This document shows, in pieces, positions 26,048 through 33,930 of a stretch of DNA of 64,000 nucleotides (its first letter is position 1; each line of letters starts with the position of its first letter). Under the pieces are notes generated by a model. It made no database searches. It was not told where the DNA came from and saw only the letters and a list, made by a program, of their open reading frames with translations. The DNA comes from Christiangramia gaetbulicola. GTDB lineage: Bacteria; Bacteroidota; Bacteroidia; Flavobacteriales; Flavobacteriaceae. A program made the position numbers and the translations under genes. The stretch is taken from the NCBI RefSeq assembly GCF_003054225.1, contig NZ_QBKQ01000003.1:744001-808000 (forward strand), in the 5' to 3' direction.

Positions 26048-27189
26048 TGCAAGAAGCTCAAAATACAATTTCTTTTATCCGGGATTATTATGGGACTAAC
26101 GATTTTATCCCGTTACATGAACCACGATTTCTCGGTAATGAAAAAAAATATCTCAATGATGCAATAGATTCAACATTTGTTTCTTCAGTAGGTATGTATG
26201 TAGATAAATTTGAAGACATGATGACACATATCACAGCAACGAACAAGGCGGTGGCTGTGGTTAATGGTACAGCAGGTATTCAAATAGCTCTGAAATTGGT
26301 TGGTGTAGAAAAAGGTGATGAGGTATTGACCCAAGCTTTAACTTTTGTAGCTACAGCAAATGCAATTTCATATAATAATGCCGAGCCTGTTTTTTTGGAT
26401 GTAGATAGAGATACAATGGGCTTAGCTCCACATGCGATAAGTGAATTTCTTCAAAATTATGGAGAATTGAAGGAAGATGGTTGCTATAATAAACAAACAG
26501 GAAAGAAAATAGCGGCCTGTTTACCTATGCACACCTTTGGTTTTCCTGCTAGAATTGACGAAATAGTAAATATTTGCGAAAAATGGAATATTCCTGTAGT
26601 TGAAGATGCAGCAGAATCTCTTGGTAGCACCTTCAATGGTAAGCCTACAGGTAGTTTTGGTGATTTAGGTGTTTTTTCATTCAATGGTAATAAAATTGTA
26701 ACATCTGGTGGTGGTGGGGCCATTGTTACAAATGATGTAGAAATGGGAGTAAAGGCTAAATATCTAACAACAACTGCTAAAAAGCCTCATGCCTATGAGT
26801 ATTTTCATGATGAGTTGGGGTATAATTTTAGAATGCCTAATTTAAATGCTTCTTTGGCTTGTGCGCAATTAGAGAATCTTGATATGTTTTTACGAAGTAA
26901 ACGGGAATTAGCCTTGGGATATGCCAATTTTTTCGCTGATACTAATATTAAATTTAGAAGTGAATCTCCAAATACCAAAGCAAACTACTGGTTAATGAGT
27001 GTTGAACTTGAAGATAAGCAGGCAAGGGATAATTTTTTAAAAATCACGAATGAATCCGGGATTATGACACGCCCTATCTGGAAACTTATGTACAAATTAC
27101 CTATGTATGAAAACTGCTATAGGGATGAGCAGAAAAATGCGGAATATTTGGAAGATCGAATAGTAAATATAACTAGTAGTGTTAGATAA
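26047..27189 (+). CDS. legC: LegC-type sugar 4-aminotransferase
   Basis: A 380-residue DegT/DnrJ/EryC1/StrS aminotransferase. It begins with F-I-R-D-Y-Y-G-T-N-D-F-I-P-L-H-E-P, matching the LegC subgroup that aminates the 4-keto-6-deoxy-GlcNAc nucleotide. The PLP lysine is Lys216 in S-F-N-G-N-K-I-V-T-S-G-G-G-G, and the carboxylate-binding D-A-A-E-S-L-G is intact. It lies between the dehydratase and an acetyltransferase, as pathway order requires. Its stop overlaps the next gene by 11 bases. Confidence 0.9.
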   Translation: MQEAQNTISFIRDYYGTNDFIPLHEPRFLGNEKKYLNDAIDSTFVSSVGMYVDKFEDMMTHITATNKAVAVVNGTAGIQIALKLVGVEKGDEVLTQALTFVATANAISYNNAEPVFLDVDRDTMGLAPHAISEFLQNYGELKEDGCYNKQTGKKIAACLPMHTFGFPARIDEIVNICEKWNIPVVEDAAESLGSTFNGKPTGSFGDLGVFSFNGNKIVTSGGGGAIVTNDVEMGVKAKYLTTTAKKPHAYEYFHDELGYNFRMPNLNASLACAQLENLDMFLRSKRELALGYANFFADTNIKFRSESPNTKANYWLMSVELEDKQARDNFLKITNESGIMTRPIWKLMYKLPMYENCYRDEQKNAEYLEDRIVNITSSVR

Positions 27190-27811
27190 ATTAGTGACGA
27201 TTGTTGGATATTCCGGCCATGGCTTGGTGGTAGCAGACGCTGCAGTAGAATCAGGTATTAAGGTTAAATATTACGTTGAAAAAAAAGCTTCAAAATACAA
27301 TCCTTTTAATTTAGAATATTTAGGAGATGAGAGTAAGCATGATTTTACAGGTTTCAATAAATCTAATCATTACATATTAGGAATTGGTAATAATTATATA
27401 AGAAGAAAAGTTGTAGCGTCTTTAATAAAGCGAGATATAAAAATTATTAATGTAATTCATCCTAATTCTAGTTTTTCACGTTATATGAAAATCGGACATG
27501 GAAATTTTATTTCTAGAAATGTTTCAGTAAATATTGGTGTGGAGATTGGAGACTATACAATTTTAAACACCTCTTCTATTATAGAGCATGAATGTAGAAT
27601 TGGAGATTATAGTCATATAGGCCCCGGGGCGACCCTTGCCGGTAACGTAATTGTAGGAGAAAATAGTTTTATTGGAGCTAATAGTGTAATTAAACAAGGG
27701 GTTAAAATAGGTGACAATGTTGTTATAGGTGCGGGTACAGTGGTTATTTCCGATGTTATTGATGATAAAACTATAGTTGGTAATCCTGGTAGATACTTAA
27801 TGAAAAGATGA
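27179..27811 (+). CDS. NeuD/PglD-type sugar acetyltransferase (LegH role)
   Basis: A 210-residue left-handed beta-helix acetyltransferase with a GTG start. The N-terminal Rossmann-like part carries I-V-G-Y-S-G-H-G, which binds the nucleotide sugar, and the rest is hexapeptide repeats ([I/V]-G-x-x-x-x) with the catalytic His likely in I-E-H-E-C-R-I-G-D-Y. NeuD/PglD/LegH enzymes N-acetylate UDP- or GDP-4-amino sugars, which is the step needed after LegC. A role in sialic acid O-acetylation is the alternative. It overlaps its neighbours on both sides. Confidence 0.85.
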   Translation: MLDKLVTIVGYSGHGLVVADAAVESGIKVKYYVEKKASKYNPFNLEYLGDESKHDFTGFNKSNHYILGIGNNYIRRKVVASLIKRDIKIINVIHPNSSFSRYMKIGHGNFISRNVSVNIGVEIGDYTILNTSSIIEHECRIGDYSHIGPGATLAGNVIVGENSFIGANSVIKQGVKIGDNVVIGAGTVVISDVIDDKTIVGNPGRYLMKR

Positions 27812-28650
27812 ATACTGTATTAGTAACATATATATATCCGGAGGCTGTAAAATTTTTTCCTGACTTTATTAAGACAGTTAATGAGCAAACCAATCAAAAT
27901 TTTACTATTCATATTTTCAATGACGGAGTCAAAAATGTAAAAAAGTTTTTTCATGGTTTATCAGGAGGTGTAGAAATAACAAATTTGGAAGGAAGTATTT
28001 CTGAGATTAGATTTAAATCACTTGAAATTCTGAAGAACTCCAAATCAGATTTTATTATTTTTCAGGATATTGATGATTTGATGTCGAAAAATAGAATTCA
28101 AATAACACTTAAATTGCTTGAAAATAGGGCACTAGTATGTAATGATTTAAGTTTATTCTCTAAAGGTGAAATTAAAGAAACTAATATTTGGCAAAAGCGT
28201 CTGGGGAAGATATTTGAGTTTAATTACAAATTTTTGGAAGATAAAAATATTGTAGGTTTCGGAAATACAGCAATTAGAAGAGAACTACTCAACTTTGACC
28301 TAAAGATAAGTAATACACCAATTGCGGTTGACTGGTTTGTTTTTTATCAAATTTTACTAAAGCATCAGCAAACTGTGTTATTCACAAGTGAATGCACTAC
28401 TATTTATAGACAACATGAAGATAATATCATTGGAATTACTGATGACTTATCTACAGAAAGACAATTAACAATTTTAAATGGCAAAATTGCTCACTATAAA
28501 GCTTTAAACGAAATTGGAATAAACTTTTCTTCAGATTTAGAAAAGATTGAGGATCTTAATGAAAGATTAAAAATATCTAATAATATCCATAAAAAGCCAA
28601 ACACTGAGGCTTTTTGGTGGGAACAAATTAATTTTTATGAAACAAATTAA
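27808..28650 (+). CDS. Family 2-like glycosyltransferase inside the nonulosonate operon
   Basis: A 280-residue GT-A fold protein beginning M-N-T-V-L-V-T-Y-I-Y-P-E-A. It carries F-I-I-F-Q-D-I-D-D-L-M as the probable metal-binding D-x-D segment near residue 93, and Y-R-Q-H-E-D-N-I in the acceptor half, both typical of GT2 enzymes. No membrane helix. It sits between the acetyltransferase and the NeuB-like synthase, overlapping both by a few bases, so it is co-expressed with sugar supply and probably acts on the same glycan. Donor and acceptor are unknown. Confidence 0.8.
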   Translation: MNTVLVTYIYPEAVKFFPDFIKTVNEQTNQNFTIHIFNDGVKNVKKFFHGLSGGVEITNLEGSISEIRFKSLEILKNSKSDFIIFQDIDDLMSKNRIQITLKLLENRALVCNDLSLFSKGEIKETNIWQKRLGKIFEFNYKFLEDKNIVGFGNTAIRRELLNFDLKISNTPIAVDWFVFYQILLKHQQTVLFTSECTTIYRQHEDNIIGITDDLSTERQLTILNGKIAHYKALNEIGINFSSDLEKIEDLNERLKISNNIHKKPNTEAFWWEQINFYETN

Positions 28651-29692
28651 ATTCGGAAATAGGGAAATTGGCAATTATAGAGAACCTTACATAATTGCTG
28701 AGATAGGAGCAAACCATAATGGAAATATGGATCTTGCAAAAGAAATGATCATATCAGCTAAAGAAGCTGGAGCCGATTGTGTCAAATTCCAGTCCTGGAC
28801 TCCAAAATCTTTAATATCTAAAGAGGAGTATCAAAATAATCAAGTTTATAATGATTCGAAAAAGAAGCATTTTGGCTCCTTAAAGGAAATGGTAACTAAA
28901 TATGCTTTAACCGATGAACAGCATAGAGAGCTAAAGTCATTTTGTGATAAAAATAATATCGAATTTGCTTCCTCTCCTTTTTCGGTGGAAGAAGCCAGAC
29001 TTTTAAATGACATTGGAGTTTCTTTTTTTAAAATTGCTTCGATGGATATAAATTATATCGATTTTCTAAAGGAAGTTGCTTCATTTAAGAAACCGATGAT
29101 AATATCTACCGGAATGGCAACTATAGCTGAGATTGAAACAGCTGTAAATGCATGTAAGGAAGCAGGAAATGATCAAATAGTTTTACTTCATTGTATTTCT
29201 ATCTATCCTCCAGAATACGAGGATATTCATTTGAATAATATTTCAATGTTGCGAAATACATTTAATATGCCTATTGGCTTTTCAGATCATACTATTGGGA
29301 CTGCTATTCCTTTAGCTTCAGCTGCATTGGGAGCATGCGTTATTGAAAAGCATTTTACATTAGATAAGGATTTACCTGGATGGGATCACCAGGTATCAGC
29401 AAATCCAATGGAATTAAAAATTATTTGCGAAGAATCAAAAAATATAGCGAAATCTTTAGGTAATTATCAAAGAACCGTTTCTGAAGCGGAGGAGCTTAAA
29501 AAAGAAAAGTTTAGAAGGAGTTTAGTTGTTAAGAGAGATTTGAAGAAGGGTGATATATTGAAAAAAGAAGATCTTACGGCAAAACGTCCCGGAACATTTA
29601 TTGCTCCCGATAAAATGGAGTATGTTTTAGGTAGAGAATTAAATACAGATATTTCTGAAGATGCAATATTAAAATGGGAAAATTTATATTAG
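28637..29692 (+). CDS. legI: Nonulosonic acid synthase (NeuB/LegI family)
   Basis: A 351-residue NeuB-family enzyme that condenses a mannosamine-type sugar with phosphoenolpyruvate to form a nine-carbon acid. Motifs: I-A-E-I-G-A-N-H-N-G near residue 20, D-C-V-K-F-Q-S-W at about 47-54, and G-F-S-D-H-T-I-G near residue 216. A C-terminal SAF antifreeze-like domain covers about 285-351 (R-R-S-L-V-V to the end). Context points to legionaminic rather than neuraminic acid, because LegB/LegC-like genes precede it; sequence alone does not settle NeuB, LegI or PseI. Confidence 0.88.
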   Translation: MKQIKFGNREIGNYREPYIIAEIGANHNGNMDLAKEMIISAKEAGADCVKFQSWTPKSLISKEEYQNNQVYNDSKKKHFGSLKEMVTKYALTDEQHRELKSFCDKNNIEFASSPFSVEEARLLNDIGVSFFKIASMDINYIDFLKEVASFKKPMIISTGMATIAEIETAVNACKEAGNDQIVLLHCISIYPPEYEDIHLNNISMLRNTFNMPIGFSDHTIGTAIPLASAALGACVIEKHFTLDKDLPGWDHQVSANPMELKIICEESKNIAKSLGNYQRTVSEAEELKKEKFRRSLVVKRDLKKGDILKKEDLTAKRPGTFIAPDKMEYVLGRELNTDISEDAILKWENLY

Positions 29693-29696
29693 AATA

Positions 29697-30743
29697 ATGA
29701 CCGATTTTCAAGATAAATTGATAGAAGAGAACGAAAGTATTTTAACAGCTTTGAGAAAGCTAAATGATATACGTGATGTAAGTAGACTTATATTATTTGT
29801 CAAGGATCAGAGCAATAAAGTGATTGGTTCATTAACAGACGGAGATATTAGGAGGTCTCTGGCGAATGAAGGTGATATTAGCAAGCCTGTTGGCCAGATA
29901 TGCAATAAAAATTTTTTCTACGAAGAATTCTCAGATTCTTTTATCAATCTTTCGTTTTATAGAAAAAAAAACATCAAGATATTACCATTATTGGATTCAG
30001 ATAAAAAGCTCGTAAAAATTATTGATCTTGAAAATCAAATTTCGGTTCTCCCTATGTCAGCTATGATAATGGCAGGTGGAAGGGGAAAACGTTTAAGTCC
30101 AATGACAGATAAAACACCCAAACCAATGCTCGACTTGGGTGGAAAACCAATTATAGAACATAATATTGATAAATTAATTTCTTTTGGAATTAACAAAATC
30201 TATATTTCGGTAAAGTATTTAGGTGAACAAATTGAATCTTATTTCGGGGACGGCAGTAAAAAGGGAATTGAAATAGAATATATTTGGGAAGAAGAACCAT
30301 TAGGTACAGCTGGAGCTCTATCACTTGTAGATAAATTTGAAAGTGAATATGTGCTTCTTATGAATAGTGATTTATTTACAAATGTTGATTTGGAAGATTT
30401 GTATATTGATGCTAAAAACTCAAAAGCAGATATGGCTGTAGCTTCTACCGAATTTAAAATTGATGTTCCATATGCAGTTTTTGAAACTAATGGAAGTTCA
30501 GTTACCGCTTTTAAAGAAAAGCCTTCATATGTATATCATAGTAATGCCGGTATCTACATAATGAAGAGAGATCTGATCAAGAGAATTCCAAAAAATGAAT
30601 TTTATGATATTACCACCTTAATGGAGGAATTAATTGCAGAAGGAGGTAAACTTATACATAATCCTATCAGGGGTTATTGGATTGATATAGGTAAACCTAT
30701 TGATTATAAACAAGCACAAGAATTTGTAAAACATTCAAAATGA
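29697..30743 (+). CDS. ptmE: PtmE-like nucleotidyltransferase with N-terminal CBS domains
   Basis: A 348-residue fusion. Residues about 1-115 form a CBS-pair (L-F-V-K-D-Q-S-N-K-V-I-G-S-L-T-D-G-D-I-R-R-S is typical), and 120-348 a nucleotidyltransferase with M-A-G-G-R-G-K-R-L-S-P-M-T-D-K-T-P-K-P-M-L. This architecture is that of Campylobacter PtmE, which makes GDP-GlcN(Ac) to start the GDP-linked legionaminic acid pathway. The CBS pair may sense adenine nucleotides. Its presence argues that this pathway uses GDP- rather than UDP-sugars. Confidence 0.85.
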   Translation: MTDFQDKLIEENESILTALRKLNDIRDVSRLILFVKDQSNKVIGSLTDGDIRRSLANEGDISKPVGQICNKNFFYEEFSDSFINLSFYRKKNIKILPLLDSDKKLVKIIDLENQISVLPMSAMIMAGGRGKRLSPMTDKTPKPMLDLGGKPIIEHNIDKLISFGINKIYISVKYLGEQIESYFGDGSKKGIEIEYIWEEEPLGTAGALSLVDKFESEYVLLMNSDLFTNVDLEDLYIDAKNSKADMAVASTEFKIDVPYAVFETNGSSVTAFKEKPSYVYHSNAGIYIMKRDLIKRIPKNEFYDITTLMEELIAEGGKLIHNPIRGYWIDIGKPIDYKQAQEFVKHSK

Positions 30744-31414
30744 TAGCAATAATTCCTGCTAGAGGGGGGTCGAAAGGTTTACCAGGGAAAAATATTCGCT
30801 TATTGGATGGTAAACCTTTAATTGCATATACGATTGAAGCTGCTAAAAATTCAAAATATATTTCCAGATTAATTTTAAGTACAGATGATCCGGAGATTGC
30901 CGCAGTAGGTAAGCAATATGGGGCAGAAGTTCCTTTTTTAAGGCCTGAATATTTAGCATCAGACACAGCCAAAGCATTAGATGCATATTTATATACCATA
31001 GATAAAATTTTCGAATTAGAAGGTTTAGAAATAACTGAATTTATCGTTTTACAGCCAACTAGTCCTTTTCGTATAGGTAGGCATATTGATGAAAGCATTC
31101 AAATGTTCAATACTAAAAACGCCGATTCTGTAATAAGTTTTTGTGAGGAACAGCATCCAATAGTTTGGCATAAATATGTGGATGACGAAGGTAAAATTTC
31201 ATCAATTTTCGATGAGCGTATAAGAAACAGGCAGGACGAAAAGAAAACTTACTTTCCCAACGGTGCAATATTTATTTTTAAAAAATCCATTTTGCAGCAG
31301 GGTCAATATTATACAGAGAATACTTACGCGTATGTAATGTCTCGACAATCGTCGATTGATATAGATACTTTGGAAGATTTCAAATATGCTGAGTATTTAA
31401 TATCTAAACTTTAA
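30740..31414 (+). CDS. legF: CMP-nonulosonate (legionaminate) cytidylyltransferase
   Basis: A 224-residue CMP-sialate synthetase family enzyme. It shows I-P-A-R-G-G-S-K-G-L-P-G-K-N-I at the start, S-T-D-D near residue 49, and L-Q-P-T-S-P-F-R at about 103-110. It activates the nine-carbon acid with CTP for transfer. It is shorter than NeuA proteins with an esterase domain, so it is cytidylyltransferase only. It overlaps ptmE by four bases and ends the sugar-supply operon. Confidence 0.9.
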   Translation: MIAIIPARGGSKGLPGKNIRLLDGKPLIAYTIEAAKNSKYISRLILSTDDPEIAAVGKQYGAEVPFLRPEYLASDTAKALDAYLYTIDKIFELEGLEITEFIVLQPTSPFRIGRHIDESIQMFNTKNADSVISFCEEQHPIVWHKYVDDEGKISSIFDERIRNRQDEKKTYFPNGAIFIFKKSILQQGQYYTENTYAYVMSRQSSIDIDTLEDFKYAEYLISKL

Positions 31415-31494
31415 GATGAAGATTTCTAAATCCTCTTATCAGTTTTTATATTCGTGGGATTTAACTTTTCGCTTTGTTCCGTAACATTTTATAA

Positions 31495-32730
31495 ATGCGA
31501 TTTAAATCAAATGTAGCCGTTAATTTTACTATAAGTAGTATTTTCAAAACTATTTCCGGGATGGCTATTAGTTTAATAGCTATAAAAGTTATAGGACCGG
31601 AGAAATTAGGATTGTGGCAAGCTGCTTTAATTATTAAACCCTATATAGGTTTCACTCAGTTAGGGCTTACTCAGGGGTTGGGAAGACAACTACCTTTTTA
31701 TTTGGGTAAAAATGATCAAAAGAAGGTAAAGAAATATGCGGCTAGTGCACAATATGTTACAATATTATATACAATATTTTTTCTAATACTAGCAATCTTC
31801 CTGTCTGTTTTTGTAGCCTCCAATGCTGAAGAACAGTTGATTTATTTAACAGCAGGAGTTTTTATTTCTACAATGTTCGTAGATGATTTTCTTTCATCCA
31901 CTTATAGATCATCAAAAAGTTTTGCAGATTTATCCAGAGTATACATTATTTCTTCTCTTTTTGCTTTTTTGCTATCTCCACTAATCTTTTACCTTGAATT
32001 TTCAGGATATTTAATAATGCTTTTAATTCATAGTCTGGCTTCCACAATTCTATTGGTGGTGTATAGACCCATTAGAACAAAATCCAAATTTTTTAAAAAA
32101 ATCTATATAGAGAATATTAAAATTGGTTTTCCTATGCTTTCATTGAATTATTTGCGAAGTTTACCAGATACCTATCCAAAAATTTTTATTGTATTCTTTA
32201 TTTCTACTACAGCATTAGGGCTTACCGCGCCGGCTAATGCAGCTTTAACAGCTTTCAGCGTACTTCCTGCAGCCCTGGCAAAGTATATAATGCCAACGAT
32301 GACCTTTGATTACGCCAAATCAAATGACAAAATTGTTATATGGAATAAGATTAAAAAAATTTCATACTACTTGAGCATTTTTGGACTTGCTGGTCTTTTG
32401 TCTTTAATTTTCATACCGTATATCATAGAGAATTATTTTCCAAAATACGAGGAGGCAGTATTTATTACTATAATTGCTGTAATTATTGGTTTTTTTAGAA
32501 TGTACGCTCTTATATTTCAGGTTTTTAATACATTGAAAAGATATAACGAACAATTTAAAGTTTCTGTAAGTAGAAATCTATTATATATCCTGATACCAGG
32601 ATTTTTATTTTATGCAGCTCCCAAAGAGAAAGGCTTATCCTATATTTTTATTGGAGTTTTAATAGCAGAATTTATTTCCACTGGTATTACTTTTTACTAT
32701 GTTCATAAAGTTACCCATGACGAAAAATGA
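31495..32730 (+). CDS. Wzx-type polysaccharide flippase
   Basis: A 411-residue, strongly hydrophobic protein with roughly 10-12 membrane helices, matching the MOP/PST exporter family. Near the N-terminus it has V-I-G-P-E-K-L-G-L-W-Q-A-A-L and further on G-L-T-Q-G-L-G-R-Q-L-P-F-Y-L-G, a loop pattern common in Wzx proteins. It should flip undecaprenyl-linked repeat units across the inner membrane. It is the only flippase in the window and directly follows the nonulosonate genes. Substrate specificity is not readable. Confidence 0.85.
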   Translation: MRFKSNVAVNFTISSIFKTISGMAISLIAIKVIGPEKLGLWQAALIIKPYIGFTQLGLTQGLGRQLPFYLGKNDQKKVKKYAASAQYVTILYTIFFLILAIFLSVFVASNAEEQLIYLTAGVFISTMFVDDFLSSTYRSSKSFADLSRVYIISSLFAFLLSPLIFYLEFSGYLIMLLIHSLASTILLVVYRPIRTKSKFFKKIYIENIKIGFPMLSLNYLRSLPDTYPKIFIVFFISTTALGLTAPANAALTAFSVLPAALAKYIMPTMTFDYAKSNDKIVIWNKIKKISYYLSIFGLAGLLSLIFIPYIIENYFPKYEEAVFITIIAVIIGFFRMYALIFQVFNTLKRYNEQFKVSVSRNLLYILIPGFLFYAAPKEKGLSYIFIGVLIAEFISTGITFYYVHKVTHDEK

Positions 32731-32788
32731 GATAACGATAGGAAATAAACTTTTTACAAAATTTAGTATTTGCTTTTTTAAATAAAAT

Positions 32789-33772
32789 ATGAATTTATTC
32801 GTCCTATCAACACCTTCCCAAGCATTTTTTCTTTCTAGAGCTCCTGAATTGTTGGAGAATGCTATTGTTATTGCTACTGTTACTGATAAAACAACTGCAT
32901 CAAAGATATTTGAACATCTTCAGGAATTTGAATTTGAATATACCCTTATAGTCTATATGGTAGATAACAATGATTGGCTTAAGCCTCTCAAAATTCTTTA
33001 CTTTAGAATTTGGTTATTTCAATTTAAAAAAAAATTTAAAACCTTTCAAAATGTTTATATAGGTAGTTATAGTAATATTTATCACCTTAGTATTATTGGT
33101 GAATATGAAAAAAAAAGTAAGATTTCGCTTTTATATGATGGAATGCAGATAATTTCTGTAGCATATAATAGGAAGCTTAATAATAGCGAAGTAAGGAGTT
33201 TACCGAGGGTTTTTCGCCAATTGAAATTCAAACAACCAAAAATTCCATCTCTAAATTTTGTTGGTCCGTTTACTCTTGATGTTAATTCCAGAGATACTTC
33301 AAAAAGTTTGAACAGAAAAAACCAAAATGAACATCCTAAATTAGACGAAACAGAGGTCATATTTGTAGGGCAACATTTGGTGCAGTTGGAGATCGTCTCG
33401 AACGATTTCTATTTAAAGTGTTTGAGAGGTTTGGTTAAAAAATTTCCGAATAAAAAAGTTTTATATATACCTCATCCAAGAGAAAATAAAGTTAATCTTG
33501 AGAAGATTTCAGAATTTTTAGAAATAAAAACTTTTAATGGAATATTTGAGGAAGAGTACTTAAATAGTAAAGTTTTTCCAAAGACTGTAGTCTCTTTTTA
33601 CAGTTCTGTATTGGGGAATTTATGTTATCTGAGAGCAGAAACAGATTTGTATGCTATTGCTATTCCTGAAGCCAATTTTCTTAGAAAAGAGTTATATGAT
33701 AATTACCAGGTAACCTTTTCTTTTCTAAAACAGCTGGATTCGCCTAAAATAAGTATCATCGATTTTCAATAA
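32789..33772 (+). CDS. Bacterial (poly)sialyltransferase-like glycosyltransferase
   Basis: A 327-residue protein not easily named by overall similarity, but it carries in order the three short motifs shared by bacterial polysialyltransferases and GT52-like sialyltransferases: an acidic-Gly site (Tyr-Asp117-Gly118), the HP motif (His229-Pro230 in Y-I-P-H-P-R-E), and the paired serines (Ser272-Ser273 in F-Y-S-S-V-L-G). A short N-terminal fold begins M-N-L-F-V-L-S-T-P-S-Q. It lies right after a CMP-nonulosonate pathway and flippase, so I infer that it transfers the CMP-activated nonulosonic acid. Confidence 0.65.
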   Translation: MNLFVLSTPSQAFFLSRAPELLENAIVIATVTDKTTASKIFEHLQEFEFEYTLIVYMVDNNDWLKPLKILYFRIWLFQFKKKFKTFQNVYIGSYSNIYHLSIIGEYEKKSKISLLYDGMQIISVAYNRKLNNSEVRSLPRVFRQLKFKQPKIPSLNFVGPFTLDVNSRDTSKSLNRKNQNEHPKLDETEVIFVGQHLVQLEIVSNDFYLKCLRGLVKKFPNKKVLYIPHPRENKVNLEKISEFLEIKTFNGIFEEEYLNSKVFPKTVVSFYSSVLGNLCYLRAETDLYAIAIPEANFLRKELYDNYQVTFSFLKQLDSPKISIIDFQ

Positions 33773-33899
33773 AAGTAGATTGATTGGTGGCTTCATTTGA
33801 AAACGAATATTTTTCACCAATTCATTTCGCACGTACTTCAAAACCTATATTTAACTAAGTTTTCGCAAATTACATGGTCTTTTTTTTTAAATAAACCAA

Positions 33900-33907
33900 T
33901 ATTTTTG
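33900..33907 (+). promoter_or_regulatory. Candidate -7 element of the phosphoramidate-type operon
   Basis: TATTTTTG matches TAnnTTTG, 23 bases before the ATG at 33931 and inside the 158-base gap that separates two tight gene groups. No -33 TTG at normal spacing. Confidence 0.35.
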
Positions 33908-33930
33908 CATGCTTTAAGATAAAACACACT

